Of a stretch of 7,529 bases of DNA, positions 7,359 to 7,529 are shown piece by piece (the first letter of the stretch is position 1; each line of letters opens with the position of its first letter). Source of the stretch: Tannerella sp. (GTDB lineage Bacteria; Bacteroidota; Bacteroidia; Bacteroidales; Tannerellaceae); the NCBI GenBank assembly GCA_031269635.1, contig JAISYY010000266.1, positions 1 through 7,529 on the forward strand, written 5' to 3'. The notes under the pieces are model-generated. The model searched no databases. It saw only the letters and a program-made list of their open reading frames with translations, and was not told the DNA's origin. The translations under genes were made by a program, and so were the position numbers.

Positions 7359-7407
7359 GATTCTATATTATTAATTCAATTATGATATAAATACAAACAA
7401 ATATCCG

Positions 7408-7437
7408 CAAAGTTAAATCTTTTTTTTAAACACACAA
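7408..7437 (-). promoter_or_regulatory. Bacteroidota-type promoter for the oxidoreductase gene
   Basis: Read on the - strand, a -33 element TTG (7437-7435, in CTTG) is followed after exactly 19 bases by TAACTTTG (7415-7408). The second box is a full match to the Bacteroides -7 consensus TAnnTTTG. The spacer is an A-rich run. Transcription would begin near 7400, giving a leader of about 40 A/T-rich bases with no Shine-Dalgarno sequence before the ATG at 7358. The consensus is established for Bacteroides; its use here is inferred. Confidence 0.7.
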
Positions 7438-7443
7438 GTGTGT
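7430..7443. promoter_or_regulatory. 14-base palindrome over the -33 element, possible operator
   Basis: ACACAC AA GTGTGT is a perfect inverted repeat of 6-base arms around a 2-base centre. It covers the whole -33 TTG of the predicted oxidoreductase promoter, where a bound protein could block or recruit RNA polymerase. It stands out against the surrounding poly-A/T sequence. No regulator gene is in the window, so the binding protein is unknown. A chance dinucleotide (CA)n palindrome is the alternative. Confidence 0.4.
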
Positions 7444-7468
7444 GCGTAAAACATTTGTATTTTTTTAA

Positions 7469-7529
7469 TTATCGTTCCGGTCTTTTGACCTGAGTCTGAT
7501 TGTTCCGCAATTGAAAGGTTATTTTCAAT
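7469..7529 (-). CDS. Possible 3' end of an upstream gene (about 19 codons, cut by window edge)
   Basis: On the - strand a frame open from the window edge ends in TAA at 7471-7469, reading LKITFQLRNNQTQVKRPER. This 60-base stretch is visibly richer in G/C than the A/T-rich spacer that follows, and the change occurs at the stop codon. That is what the tail of a gene followed by a promoter region would look like. A second - strand frame also stays open across the same bases, and the piece is too short to recognise, so this call is tentative. If real, the gene would be co-directional with the oxidoreductase but separated from it by that gene's own promoter. Confidence 0.25.
   Translation of the reverse strand, partial: LKITFQLRNNQTQVKRPER

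Noticed and set aside
7479..7490. Small hairpin GGTC-TTTT-GACC as a possible terminator
   Set aside because: The stem is only 4 bp with no flanking T-run in the right place, and it would lie inside the possible gene tail on the - strand, so it is probably chance.

Overview
The window looks like chromosomal DNA from a member of the Bacteroidota, most likely Bacteroidales. This is an inference from several signs. Gene starts lie behind A/T-rich leaders with no Shine-Dalgarno sequence. One intergenic promoter matches the Bacteroides-type -33/-7 consensus (TTG, 19 bases, TAnnTTTG). Coding DNA is of moderate G+C while the spacers are A/T-rich. The gene types are also typical of that group: split FtsX/MacB-like permease pairs, and a Tat-exported Gfo/Idh/MocA oxidoreductase. 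I cannot name a genus.

Positions 1-5829 hold a co-directional five-gene block on the + strand. It contains the 3' part of an ABC transporter ATPase gene (cut by the window edge), two tandem paralogous MacB/FtsX-type permeases, a MacA/HlyD-like periplasmic adaptor, and a TolC-like outer-membrane channel. The first four genes are tightly packed (8-base overlap, then gaps of 21 and 24 bases). The channel gene follows after 108 bases that contain a heptanucleotide tandem repeat. Together they encode every part of a tripartite, ATP-driven export machine spanning both membranes. The ATPase would power a permease pair that is probably a heterodimer, the adaptor would bridge the periplasm, and the TolC-like protein would form the exit duct. 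The substrate cannot be read from the sequence. The operon promoter and any regulator lie upstream of the window.

Positions 5830-5942 separate convergent genes and hold a strong inverted repeat that can act as a terminator on both strands. Positions 5943-7358 (- strand) encode a Tat-signal-bearing Gfo/Idh/MocA-family NAD(P)-dependent oxidoreductase, probably acting on a sugar or sugar derivative in the periplasm. Its A/T-rich upstream region contains a recognisable Bacteroidota promoter, with a 14-base palindrome over the -33 element that could be an operator. The last ~60 bases may be the 3' tail of another - strand gene, but this is weak.

I saw no CRISPR array, tRNA or rRNA, transposase or phage gene, and no stretch over 300 bases without a gene. 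The content is mostly ordinary for this phylum. The most noteworthy items are the heptamer repeat inside the operon, the operator-like palindrome, the unusual N-terminal extension of the TolC-like protein, and the unknown substrates of the exporter and the exported oxidoreductase.
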